From: Nitrospirota bacterium
GTDB lineage: Bacteria; Nitrospirota; Nitrospiria; Nitrospirales; UBA8639
Direction of reading: 5' to 3'
NCBI GenBank assembly: GCA_003228495.1
Contig: QIDY01000199.1
Location: forward strand, 1 to 12,831
DNA: 12,831 nt
This document shows, one piece after another, positions 5,840 to 12,831 of this stretch; the first letter of the stretch is position 1, and each line of letters starts with the position of its first letter. The notes under the pieces are model-generated. The model had not been told where the DNA came from and did no database searches. It saw nothing but the letters and a program-made list of their open reading frames with translations. Position numbers and translations under genes: made by a program.

Positions 5840-7270
5840 CTATTGGCCGCTAAACGAAAAATGGGTGTAATCCACCGGCTGAGGTGGGAATTGTAGCATG
5901 GCTTTAATGCCTTCAGCCTCGTAACCTAATTTTTCTAACGCGGGCATGGATTCTCGGATTTCTGCTTCGGTGAGATACGCAATGGTATCAGGCACACCAT
6001 GACTGGGTAGCGCTTGAAGCAAGCCTTCTAATTCCACTCGTTCTTTGGCGGGCGTTCCTTCCGTAATAGGAAATTCAATTCGGCGTTCATAGGGGGAACG
6101 ATACGTATGGTTAACGGCTTCGAGCGTCCGAAGGATAAAAGCATCTAACTGCCACGGTTCACCCTCAGGCGGATAAGGATGTGACGCAAGTAGATCCATC
6201 ACGCTCAATACATGGGTTCCCAGGCTCCTGGAGACAAAATCACGCTGCGATTCGATGATGCCCGTTTGAATCCCAAGATGCATCGCTACCCCTTGGAGCA
6301 ACTGAAAATTGACCATGAAGCTCAATTGCCCCCCCTGAACCGTGTAGCAAGGCTTTTCCGGATCGTTCAGCACGCGAGGATCGGCAGTCCCGGCATCAAA
6401 ACTACTAAATCCAATGGCATCGGGCGCTAAAAGCCGCTGCGCTTCCTTGAGGCTTTGACAGGCTCCGACGTTGTACGGCACTAACACTTCTTCATCGATA
6501 CCCTTGAGAAACTCCGTCACGGTTCGGCGAAACGGCAAATCCTTGGCATCAACCGGCTGATATTCCCGTTCCCACACCAAATCACCCAAAAAAGCGGGCA
6601 GCGCTTGCAGGGTATCCAGATCGCCTTTATCAAACGCCTCAACAAACTTCTGCCAATCGGGATAATCCCCCAACCGTTGTTCATTCAAATTGGGACGGAG
6701 ATGTTCCTCCTTGATTGCCCCGTCTTTTCGTAGGATCAATTTGGTGGGCAACTCACTCCACAGCTCATTGCAGATAATGCGATCCACGGTACCTTCCCCA
6801 AAGGAGGCTAAGTCTTCGACCGCTCGACATTCAAACGAAACGCGATCCTTGTGCTTCGCTAAATCCACATTGTGTTTCGCCTGTTCCAATAGCACTGGCT
6901 CTTGTTCCAAACAGACATACGTAATCCTGGGAAACACAACTTTGTCTTGATCTAATTCTTGAAGGCGATCTAAAAAGCAGGCCGCGAGATTACCATTCCC
7001 AACGCCCCATTCCATGATAATCAGTGGAGCAGTGGCTGATTCTTCATTCTTCGCTTTCATCCGCTCACTACATTGCCGCCAATAATCTTCCGCGAGCGCG
7101 AATCCAAGACGAAAATCTGCCGCCGCAAACGTCTGATAAAATTCGCGCACACGAGCCCCTAACAACCCATAAAAAAGCCGATTGATGTGGACTTGCCACA
7201 CATCCACCGGTTGAAAATCTCCCACGAGTTGAGGAAGGGCATCTGGATCATTGACGGTTGGTGCACTCAT
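5840..7270 (-). CDS. SAM-dependent methyltransferase, MidA/DUF185-like (476 aa)
   Basis: This is a probable class I S-adenosylmethionine-dependent methyltransferase. The SAM-binding motif I is at about 84-100 (IIMEWGVGNGNLAACFL, the counterpart of ELGaGrGtL), with an acidic motif II near 118-123 (YVCLEQE) and ICNELWSELP at 166-175, which matches the NE..DA.P signature of the MidA (DUF185) family. Mitochondrial MidA/NDUFAF7 methylates a complex I subunit; the bacterial substrate is not known. At 476 residues it is longer than typical MidA proteins (around 380-400), and motif I has Trp and Asn in place of the usual Leu and Arg. The ATG at 7270 has a weak AGGT upstream. The C-terminus (about 440-476) ends in a VDYTHFSFSG segment. 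Confidence 0.7.
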   Translation of the reverse strand: MSAPTVNDPDALPQLVGDFQPVDVWQVHINRLFYGLLGARVREFYQTFAAADFRLGFALAEDYWRQCSERMKAKNEESATAPLIIMEWGVGNGNLAACFLDRLQELDQDKVVFPRITYVCLEQEPVLLEQAKHNVDLAKHKDRVSFECRAVEDLASFGEGTVDRIICNELWSELPTKLILRKDGAIKEEHLRPNLNEQRLGDYPDWQKFVEAFDKGDLDTLQALPAFLGDLVWEREYQPVDAKDLPFRRTVTEFLKGIDEEVLVPYNVGACQSLKEAQRLLAPDAIGFSSFDAGTADPRVLNDPEKPCYTVQGGQLSFMVNFQLLQGVAMHLGIQTGIIESQRDFVSRSLGTHVLSVMDLLASHPYPPEGEPWQLDAFILRTLEAVNHTYRSPYERRIEFPITEGTPAKERVELEGLLQALPSHGVPDTIAYLTEAEIRESMPALEKLGYEAEGIKAMLQFPPQPVDYTHFSFSGQ

Positions 7271-7423
7271 AAATTATGACCTATAGTCTTTCAAAAAATT
7301 ATGGATAATGGCTAACAGCACATGCATAGATGAAAATGCGTAGAAACGCAAAAAATTCTAACAAAGCCTCTTTTGACGCCGCAAGGGAATAACGCAAGAA
7401 GCTTGACCACACCGCGTCAGCGA

Positions 7424-7475
7424 GGGTAGAGGGATGGTATGAAAAAGATGGATCCCCGCTACAAACCGCGAGGAT
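7424..7475. repeat. Dispersed hairpin repeat module, copy B
   Basis: GGGTAGAGGGATGG (7424-7437) matches the module at 2772-2785. Thirteen bases later a hairpin follows: ATCC-c-CGC (7452-7459) pairs with GCG-a-GGAT (7468-7475) with one mismatch, then GACG. The order of modules is the same as at 2772-2814. Confidence 0.6.
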
Positions 7476-7500
7476 GACGGACCAGGGTTGGATGATCACG

Positions 7501-7508
7501 CATGATTG
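7501..7508 (+). repeat. Candidate target-site duplication (left) of repeat copy 3
   Basis: CATGATTG lies two bases before the GATCATAC core at the left end of copy 3, and the same eight bases recur at 7911-7918 directly after TATGATC at the right end. This fits an 8-bp insertion duplication. The first C of the right copy is shared with the terminal GATCC motif, so chance is not excluded. Confidence 0.4.
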
Positions 7509-7509
7509 A

Positions 7510-7911
7510 GGATCATACCGAATTTACAGTTCTGGCCTTAGAGCCATATCATGTTTATCGGAATGTATCTTGAGATTTTCCAGTTGAGAAGCGTTGCTCG
7601 GTGAATGCGTCGCTAGTTTGGTACCGAACTCCCGTATCACCGTGCTTTTCTGTGTTGCCGGGGTTCGGCCCGGCAGCCGAGCCACTTTTGTTTCGGCAAA
7701 AGTAGTCAAAACCATTGACGCCCCGTTCGAACTCATTACATGAGATGGACGCCAGACGCGGAGGGCGAGCCAACTCGCTGCGCTCAAACAAGGCTCGCCA
7801 ACTGATGAGAGCGTCCACTCAGAAGGCCGGATGGCGGGCGTCGGACCTTGGGAGACGAACATTGCAGAGGTCCAGATGAAAGAGCCCGAAACCATATATT
7901 CTGTATGATCC
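7510..7911 (+). repeat. Dispersed inverted-repeat element, copy 3 (complete, 402 bp)
   Basis: This is the same element as copies 1 and 2, more diverged. It starts GGATCATACCGAATTT and ends TATTCTGTATGATCC. Conserved blocks include TATCTTGAGA.TTT.CAGTTGAGA, the GCCGGGGTTCGGCCCGGCAGCCGAG hairpin region, CTCAT-TAC-ATGAG, GGCGAGCC (7764-7771) with GGCTCGCC (7792-7799), and GGCGTCGGACCTTGGGAGAC. In place of the 31-bp tandem units it has a perfect hairpin, ACTTTTG (7684-7690) with CAAAAGT (7697-7703). It carries no protein gene. It ends 59 bp before the ATG of the secreted-protein gene. Confidence 0.8.
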
Positions 7912-7970
7912 ATGATTGGCCCCTAAAAGCCTTCGGCCTTCAGTCTATCCACCTGAGTACGAGATTTCTT

Positions 7971-8657
7971 ATGAGTGTTCTTGATCGCCTTATGTCTTTT
8001 TCTATTTTCCGATTGAGATTTCTGCTCTGTATCCTGTTCTTCAGTACGGCGACCGTTGCTTGGGCAGAAGAGCCTCAACCGACTCCCCCAGCTGTCTTTC
8101 AACCTGATGAAATTCAACATGGCTTTGCAGAATTTGATTCACCGCCAGATTTCTTTGGAGATGAAACGCCTGCCCCCTATGACAGTTATTCCGACTCCCC
8201 TTCTCTGCCATCGTTTGATCGGAAGCCAGAGGGACTTTTTCAAGATTTAATATTCGCAAAAGATATAGAAGAAGATCGCACCATTCGCCGGGGCCACATC
8301 CAGATCCCTATTAATCCCACCGAAACGTTTCCTTCAACCATCAACGCGGTGTACTTAGTGTTTTCGGTCCATAAACATTACACACCATATCAAGTCATCG
8401 GGCGACTCTTTCCTGAAACCAATACAGGGACCCAATGGCTTGATGAAGACATCGCCTATCTTGCCACCGAGGATGAAAGCGGCTATCTCAAGTTTTTCCC
8501 TCCCGATGGGGTCTGGACACCCGGACAATATCGTGTGGACATCTACGTCGGGTATATGGTGAATACTGTAAACAGGATGGGCACCATGCGTTTTAGCGTA
8601 CAAGCAGACACGTCAACAACCACTGAATCTGCTAAAGTCCCCCCATACATTCCCTGA
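7971..8657 (+). CDS. Secreted protein of unknown function (228 aa)
   Basis: I do not recognise this protein. Residues 1-32 form a Sec signal peptide (basic start, hydrophobic core about 15-30, cleavage after A-W-A), so it is exported to the periplasm or beyond. Residues 33-90 are acidic and Pro/Ser-rich, probably disordered. About 100-218 looks like one compact beta-rich domain, with VYLVFSVHKHYTPYQVIGRLFPE in the middle and YLKFFPPDGVWTPGQYRVDIYVGY near the end. The last part resembles Ig-like or jelly-roll folds in which a strand pair closes the domain. It has no Cys in the mature chain. The ATG at 7971 is chosen for the signal peptide; only GAGA precedes it as a ribosome site. A longer open frame begins inside the repeat copy at 7848 but would put the signal peptide internally. 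Confidence 0.65.
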   Translation: MSVLDRLMSFSIFRLRFLLCILFFSTATVAWAEEPQPTPPAVFQPDEIQHGFAEFDSPPDFFGDETPAPYDSYSDSPSLPSFDRKPEGLFQDLIFAKDIEEDRTIRRGHIQIPINPTETFPSTINAVYLVFSVHKHYTPYQVIGRLFPETNTGTQWLDEDIAYLATEDESGYLKFFPPDGVWTPGQYRVDIYVGYMVNTVNRMGTMRFSVQADTSTTTESAKVPPYIP

Positions 8658-8761
8658 GCAAACCTGTTTTCCCGACCACCCGTTTCTTGACTGAATCTTA
8701 AATTTGCCGTAAGGTATTTAGCAGTTTACCCTAAGGGTATGTCGTGACGGACCCTTAGCAG

Positions 8762-8781
8762 AATTCAGATTTTCCTGAATT
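8762..8781. other. Short perfect hairpin in the spacer before the DUF4321 gene
   Basis: AATTCAG (8762-8768) pairs perfectly with CTGAATT (8775-8781) around a six-base loop. No T-run follows, so it is not a typical terminator. It sits between the secreted-protein stop and the next gene and may mark mRNA processing or nothing at all. Confidence 0.3.
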
Positions 8782-8855
8782 ATTCATCAAGAACGTTTCG
8801 AATCACTCGTAATGAACATTTCAATTTACATTCACTCCGCTTCGGGAGAAACTTG

Positions 8856-9119
8856 GTGCTAAAAAAAAGCGGGGGCTTCCTGCTGCTTTTTATTTTTATC
8901 GGCGGCTTACTGGGTAGCGTGTTAGGGGAAATTCTTCAGATCGTCTCCCCACAGGGCATAGTTCGCAGCATTTTCGGAGAAGCCCTCAGCCTAGGACTGG
9001 ACCCACCAGTCACCGTCAACTTAGTCTTGATCAAATTCACCCTGGGCTTTCTGCTCAGGATCAACTTGCTCAGCGTCCTCGGCATGCTTCTGGGCGCCTA
9101 CCTCTACAAACACATTTAA
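8856..9119 (+). CDS. Small membrane protein, DUF4321 family (87 aa)
   Basis: This is a small inner-membrane protein of unknown function. Two membrane helices are clear: about 6-28 (GGFLLLFIFIGGLLGSVLGEIL) and about 58-83 (LGFLLRINLLSVLGMLLGAYLY). The conserved features of the DUF4321 family are visible: an N-terminal K-S-G-G, G-G-L-L-G-S-V-L-G-E in helix 1 and the F.LRINLLS.LG pattern before helix 2. The connecting loop is about 30 residues. The start is taken as GTG at 8856, seven bases after GGAG (8845-8848); a TTG at 8853 in the same frame is the alternative but would leave only four bases. It faces uvrB tail to tail with a 21-bp gap, and no terminator hairpin is visible between them. Confidence 0.8.
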   Translation: MLKKSGGFLLLFIFIGGLLGSVLGEILQIVSPQGIVRSIFGEALSLGLDPPVTVNLVLIKFTLGFLLRINLLSVLGMLLGAYLYKHI

Positions 9120-9140
9120 TACATTCAAAATTTTCCTTTC

Positions 9141-11138
9141 TTAAATGCCTACTTGGAGCAGCTTCTGACGAAGGGTGCGGATGGCATCGCGGAGCTTCGC
9201 GGCGCGTTCGAATTCCAAGGCTTTGGCTGCCATCTTCATCTCTTTCTCTAAGGCACTAATTCGCTTTTCAAAATCCCCTTCAGATACGTAGACTTCTTCA
9301 GTTTCAGCCGCCACTGAAAACTCGACATAATCTGCTTCGGCTAATTGATATTCCAAATCATGGATACGTTTTTTTATGGTTTCTGGCGTAATGCCATGTT
9401 CCTCGTTATATGCCAATTGAATCCCGCGTCGCCGACCCGTTTCTTCTAACGTCATCTGCATGGAATTTGTGACAGTATCGCCGTACAGAATTACCGTGCC
9501 ATCGCTGTTTCGTGCGGCACGCCCCGCCGTTTGCACCAACGCTCGATAGCCCCGCAAAAACCCCTCTTTGTCCGCATCAAGCACAGCGACCAAACTTACT
9601 TCTGGTAAATCAAGCCCTTCGCGCAACAGGTTAATCCCAACTAAGACATCGAACACTCCACGCCGTAAATCCCGAATAATATCCGCCCGCTCTAACGTTT
9701 TAATATCTGAATGCAGATATCGCACTTTCAACCCCTGGTCATAATAATATTCGGTGAGATCTTCCGCCATGCGTTTGGTTAACGTGGTCACCAACACCCG
9801 CTGCCCCTTGCCAACACGCGCACGAATTTCTCCCAACAAATGTTCCACTTGTCCTTTAGCGGGCTTTACTTCCATCACCGGATCAATCAAGCCGGTCGGC
9901 CGAATTATTTGTTCAACCGGCGCGGACTCCGCATGTTTCAACTCATAGGGACCGGGAGTGGCAGAGACATATACCACCTGATTCATGAACTGCTCAAACT
10001 CAAGAAACTTGAGGGGTCGATTATCCATGGCCGAAGGCAGGCGAAAGCCATACTCCACCAGCGTCTTCTTGCGAGAATGATCGCCCTCATACATGCCTCC
10101 GAACTGCGGAACGGTGGCATGCGATTCGTCCACAATCAACAAATAATCGTTGGGGAAATAATCCAACAACGTCGGAGGCGGCTCACCCGACGCGCGTCCG
10201 CTTAAATGGCGGGAATAGTTTTCGATACCGTGGCAATAGCCCATCGTGCGGATCATTTCCAGATCAAACTTGGTGCGCTGCTCAATACGCTGTGCTTCCA
10301 GCAATTGATTGGTCTTTCGAAAATAGGCGATACGTTCTTCTAACTCTTCCTCAATGCCGGTGATGGCCTGCTCATAGCGATCCGGCGCGATCACATAATG
10401 GCTTTTGGGATAAATCGCGATTTTCGGAAGCTTGCGCAAGGAAGTGCCCGTTAGCGGATCGATTTCATAGATGCCTTCCACTTCGTCGCCAAACAGTTCG
10501 ACGCGTATAGTATTCGAATCAGAGGACGCCGGAAAAATTTCAATCACATCCCCTCGCGCCCGAAACATCCCACGCTGCAATTCCAGATCATTGCGCGAAT
10601 ATTGAATATCTACCAATTTCCCCAGAATCTTCTCTCGCCCAATTTCCATGCCGGGCTCAAGATACAACAACATGTCATGATACACCTCCGGCGAACCCAA
10701 GCCGTAGATGCAAGACACCGACGCGACAATAATGATGTCATTGCGTTGCAACAAAGCCGTCGTTGCCGCATGACGCATCTGGTCGATGGTGTCATTAATG
10801 GCAGAGTCTTTGGCGATATACGTATCGGTGGTGGGAATGTAAGCTTCCGGTTGATAGTAATCGTAATAACTCACGAAATATTCCACCGCGTTGTGGGGGA
10901 AAAAATATTTGAATTCCTGATAAAGCTGGGCTGCCAGCGTCTTGTTATGCACAACTACCAGCGTCGGCCTTTGCACATTGGCAATGACATTGGCCATCGT
11001 GAACGTCTTGCCGGAACCGGTCACACCCAACAACACCTGGTGCTTGAGGTCTTGCTCTAGCCCAGCAGTCAACGCGGCAATGGCATTACCCTGATCGCCT
11101 TTAGGCACGTAGTCAGATTGGAGAGAAAATGTGTCCAT
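9141..11138 (-). CDS. uvrB: Excinuclease ABC subunit B (665 aa)
   Basis: UvrB is the DNA-damage verification helicase of nucleotide excision repair: UvrA loads it at a lesion, and UvrC then cuts on both sides. All hallmarks are present. The N-terminus is S-D-Y-V-P-K-G-D-Q, Walker A is GVTGSGKT (38-45), and the beta-hairpin region YYDYYQPEAYIP that clamps DNA lies near residue 90. Walker B is DESH (337-340). Further helicase motifs include SATPGPYE, TTLTKRMAEDLTEY, GINLLREGLDLPEVSLVAVLDADKEGFLR and QTAGRAARN. The C-terminal UVR domain (about 625-662, ALEFERAAKLRD) binds UvrC. The ATG at 11138 matches the family start; the longer frame to 11231 adds 31 non-conserved residues. No strong ribosome site and no LexA-type box were seen upstream. 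Length is normal (about 670). Confidence 0.97.
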   Translation of the reverse strand: MDTFSLQSDYVPKGDQGNAIAALTAGLEQDLKHQVLLGVTGSGKTFTMANVIANVQRPTLVVVHNKTLAAQLYQEFKYFFPHNAVEYFVSYYDYYQPEAYIPTTDTYIAKDSAINDTIDQMRHAATTALLQRNDIIIVASVSCIYGLGSPEVYHDMLLYLEPGMEIGREKILGKLVDIQYSRNDLELQRGMFRARGDVIEIFPASSDSNTIRVELFGDEVEGIYEIDPLTGTSLRKLPKIAIYPKSHYVIAPDRYEQAITGIEEELEERIAYFRKTNQLLEAQRIEQRTKFDLEMIRTMGYCHGIENYSRHLSGRASGEPPPTLLDYFPNDYLLIVDESHATVPQFGGMYEGDHSRKKTLVEYGFRLPSAMDNRPLKFLEFEQFMNQVVYVSATPGPYELKHAESAPVEQIIRPTGLIDPVMEVKPAKGQVEHLLGEIRARVGKGQRVLVTTLTKRMAEDLTEYYYDQGLKVRYLHSDIKTLERADIIRDLRRGVFDVLVGINLLREGLDLPEVSLVAVLDADKEGFLRGYRALVQTAGRAARNSDGTVILYGDTVTNSMQMTLEETGRRRGIQLAYNEEHGITPETIKKRIHDLEYQLAEADYVEFSVAAETEEVYVSEGDFEKRISALEKEMKMAAKALEFERAAKLRDAIRTLRQKLLQVGI

Positions 11139-11274
11139 GAGCAAACTGATGCCAATGTACCATAAGGCAAGGAATGTTCTCTTTCCTGTCCCTGCAAGCT
11201 GTTGGCAAGGATCCCTTCTTGTTGCCACCACAAAGCCCTGTCAATCCAACTCCATACATTCTATTGGAAAAGAG

Positions 11275-11299
11275 ATCCCCGATAGGAACTGTCGGGGAT
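11275..11299 (-). repeat. Dispersed hairpin repeat, copy C, possibly acting as a terminator
   Basis: ATCCCCGATAG (11275-11285) pairs with CTGTCGGGGAT (11289-11299) with one G.T pair and the loop GAA, followed on the plus strand by GACG as in copies A and B. On the minus strand the stem is followed by CTCTTTTCC. With its place between fhs and uvrB, it may terminate or attenuate the fhs transcript. Confidence 0.6.
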
Positions 11300-11355
11300 G
11301 ACGAAGTGGAAGAAACTCCTGCGACCTCATCCCTGCGTACTTTTAGAGCATCCTG

Positions 11356-12831
11356 TTAAAACAAGCCGACGATGTGGCCAGCGTCGTCCACCTCAATGGC
11401 TTCAGCAGCAGGAACACGCGGTAAACCCGGCATCGTCATGATCTCGCCGGTAATCACCACGACAAATTCCGCCCCCATCGCTAAGCGGACTTCCCGAACC
11501 GGAACAGAAAAACCTGAGGGAGCACCTTTTTTGGTGGGATCGGTGGAAAAACTGTACTGGGTTTTTGCCATACAGATGGGGAAGTGCCCGAATCCATTTT
11601 TTTCCAGCTCGGTTAAGCGGACTTGTACCGTTTTGGGAATCTTCACATCATCAGCCCGATAGATTTCCCGGGCAACGATACGGATTTTTTCAGCCAGTGG
11701 AAGGTCATCCGGATACAACACCGAAAAGTTTAAAGACTCTGAATCAGCCACTTTTCGTACGGTTTCGGCCAACGCCGCCGCCCCTTCTCCGCCTTTAGCC
11801 CAGTGGTTGGCAACCACCATACGGATGTCCAATTCCTGGCAGAACTCCTCGACAAGCGCTAACTCCGCTGGAGTATCACTCCTGAATTGATTAATGGCCA
11901 CCACCGCCGGGACTCCAAACTTATTCACGTTTTCCAAGTGACGCAACAAGTTAGGTAGCCCGGCCTTGAGTGCGATGAGATCTTCATCTCTCAAAGCTTG
12001 CTCTTGGGCTCCCCCGTGAAGTTTCAGCGCCTTCACCGTAGCCACCATCACCGCGCAGGCGGGAGTGAGTCTAGCTTTCCGGCATTTGATATTGAAAAAT
12101 TTTTCTGCTCCCAGGTCCGCACCAAACCCGGCCTCGGTCACGACATAATCCGCCAACTTTAGCGCCAGCTTCGTCGCCACCACGGAATTACATCCATGGG
12201 CGATATTCCCAAACGGGCCACCATGCACCAACGCCGGATTATTCTCCAGAGTTTGCACCAAATTGGGATTGAAGGCCTCTTTGAGCAATGCGGTCATAGC
12301 TCCTTCGACTTTGATATCTCGTGCAAAAACCATCTGCTTGTCCGCCGTTCTTCCCACTTTGATATTGCCCAACCGACGTTCCAAATCCTTCATATCAGAA
12401 GCCAAGCAGAGAATAGCCATTACTTCCGAGGCCGCCGTGATATCAAACCGGTTTTCCCGCGTGAAGCCATTAGCCTTCCCTCCCAACCCCGTAACGATAG
12501 ATCGAAGAGATCGGTCATTCACATCCAACACCCGCCCCCAGGTCACCCACTGCGGATCGATACGGGGTTTATGCCGCCAATGCACATGATTATCCACCAT
12601 GGCTGCCAGCAAATTATGCGCGGCTGTAATCGCATGGAAATCACCAGTGAAATGCAAATTGATGTCCGTCATTGGCGCCACTTGTGCGTAACCCCCGCCG
12701 CAGGCACCGCCTTTCATTCCAAAACAGGGGCCGAGGCTCGGCTCACGGATCGCAACGATAGTCTTAACTCCAATATGATTTAACCCATCGGCTAATCCGA
12801 TGGAGGTCGTCGTCTTACCTTCACCTGTCTT
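11356..12831 (-). CDS. fhs: Formate-tetrahydrofolate ligase (5' end outside window; 491 aa visible)
   Basis: This enzyme joins formate to tetrahydrofolate using ATP, giving 10-formyltetrahydrofolate for purine synthesis, initiator-tRNA formylation or C1 assimilation. The visible part opens with the ATP-binding motif TGEGKTTTSIGLADGLN. It continues with REPSLGPCFGMKGGACGGGYAQVAPMTDINLHFTGDFHAI, the family signature, then HGGPFGNIAHGCNS and VVTEAGFGADLGAEKFFNIKCR. The C-terminal part ends EIMTMPGLPRVPAAEAIEVDDAGHIVGLF. About 65 N-terminal residues are missing compared with the usual length of about 557. The frame is open with no stop to the window edge, so the ATG at 12717 is internal. It lies upstream of uvrB on the same strand, but the 217-bp spacer with a hairpin argues against tight co-transcription. 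Confidence 0.96.
   Translation of the reverse strand, partial: KTGEGKTTTSIGLADGLNHIGVKTIVAIREPSLGPCFGMKGGACGGGYAQVAPMTDINLHFTGDFHAITAAHNLLAAMVDNHVHWRHKPRIDPQWVTWGRVLDVNDRSLRSIVTGLGGKANGFTRENRFDITAASEVMAILCLASDMKDLERRLGNIKVGRTADKQMVFARDIKVEGAMTALLKEAFNPNLVQTLENNPALVHGGPFGNIAHGCNSVVATKLALKLADYVVTEAGFGADLGAEKFFNIKCRKARLTPACAVMVATVKALKLHGGAQEQALRDEDLIALKAGLPNLLRHLENVNKFGVPAVVAINQFRSDTPAELALVEEFCQELDIRMVVANHWAKGGEGAAALAETVRKVADSESLNFSVLYPDDLPLAEKIRIVAREIYRADDVKIPKTVQVRLTELEKNGFGHFPICMAKTQYSFSTDPTKKGAPSGFSVPVREVRLAMGAEFVVVITGEIMTMPGLPRVPAAEAIEVDDAGHIVGLF

Larger units (their letters stand above)
7271..7970. other. Non-coding spacer containing repeat copy 3
   Basis: These 700 bases lie between the divergent methyltransferase and secreted-protein genes. 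They hold a hairpin repeat module (7424-7475) and the full dispersed element (7510-7911). I find no credible gene: an open frame on the minus strand at 7299-7499 has no ribosome site or family resemblance. The segment 7271-7423 should include the methyltransferase promoter, but no clear -35/-10 pair was found. Confidence 0.65.

Noticed and set aside
7299..7499. 66-residue open frame on the minus strand
   Set aside because: No ribosome site, no family resemblance, and it overlaps the hairpin repeat module in a spacer.
8687..8715. Possible promoter TTGACT-17-TAAGGT before the DUF4321 gene
   Set aside because: The -35 box is good but the -10 box matches only 3 of 6 positions, so it is not listed as a feature.

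Overview
The window reads as a bacterial chromosome segment of roughly 50% G+C. The gene families, an alginate-export-type porin, a DUF4321 protein, paired TatA/B proteins and many small lipoproteins together suggest Nitrospirota, perhaps a marine Nitrospira-like nitrite oxidiser. That is an inference from family resemblance and style; no marker gene in the window proves it.

Layout, left to right. Positions 1-149 hold the right end of a dispersed repeat. A small minus-strand lipoprotein gene follows (171-422) with a readable promoter. A complete repeat copy (526-1020) sits just upstream of a larger plus-strand lipoprotein gene (1064-2167). Positions 2168-2822 are non-coding and packed with palindromes, including a strong terminator at 2616-2649. 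An outer-membrane porin gene (2823-4409, minus) is preceded by an AT-rich leader. Two small Tat translocase genes (4867-5154 and 5274-5576, minus) come next, then a MidA-like methyltransferase gene (5840-7270, minus). The non-coding block 7271-7970 contains a third repeat copy (7510-7911). It is followed by a secreted protein gene of unknown function (7971-8657, plus), a DUF4321 membrane protein gene (8856-9119, plus), uvrB (9141-11138, minus) and formate-tetrahydrofolate ligase (11356-12831, minus), whose 5' end lies beyond the window.

The genes do not form one pathway. They are housekeeping functions (uvrB, fhs, tat) mixed with cell-envelope genes: two lipoproteins, a porin, a secreted protein and a small membrane protein. 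The Tat pair fits a bacterium that exports folded redox enzymes, but no tatC is visible.

The least ordinary content is between the genes. A 400-500 bp element with GGATCATAC terminal inverted repeats occurs three times (one copy cut by the window edge). It encodes no convincing protein, carries a conserved set of nested stems, and in one copy holds a 31-bp tandem repeat that another copy lacks. Two copies end 43 and 59 bp upstream of genes for exported proteins, in the same orientation. Several shorter hairpin repeats fill the remaining spacers. No tRNA, rRNA, CRISPR array, transposase, phage gene or defence system was found.
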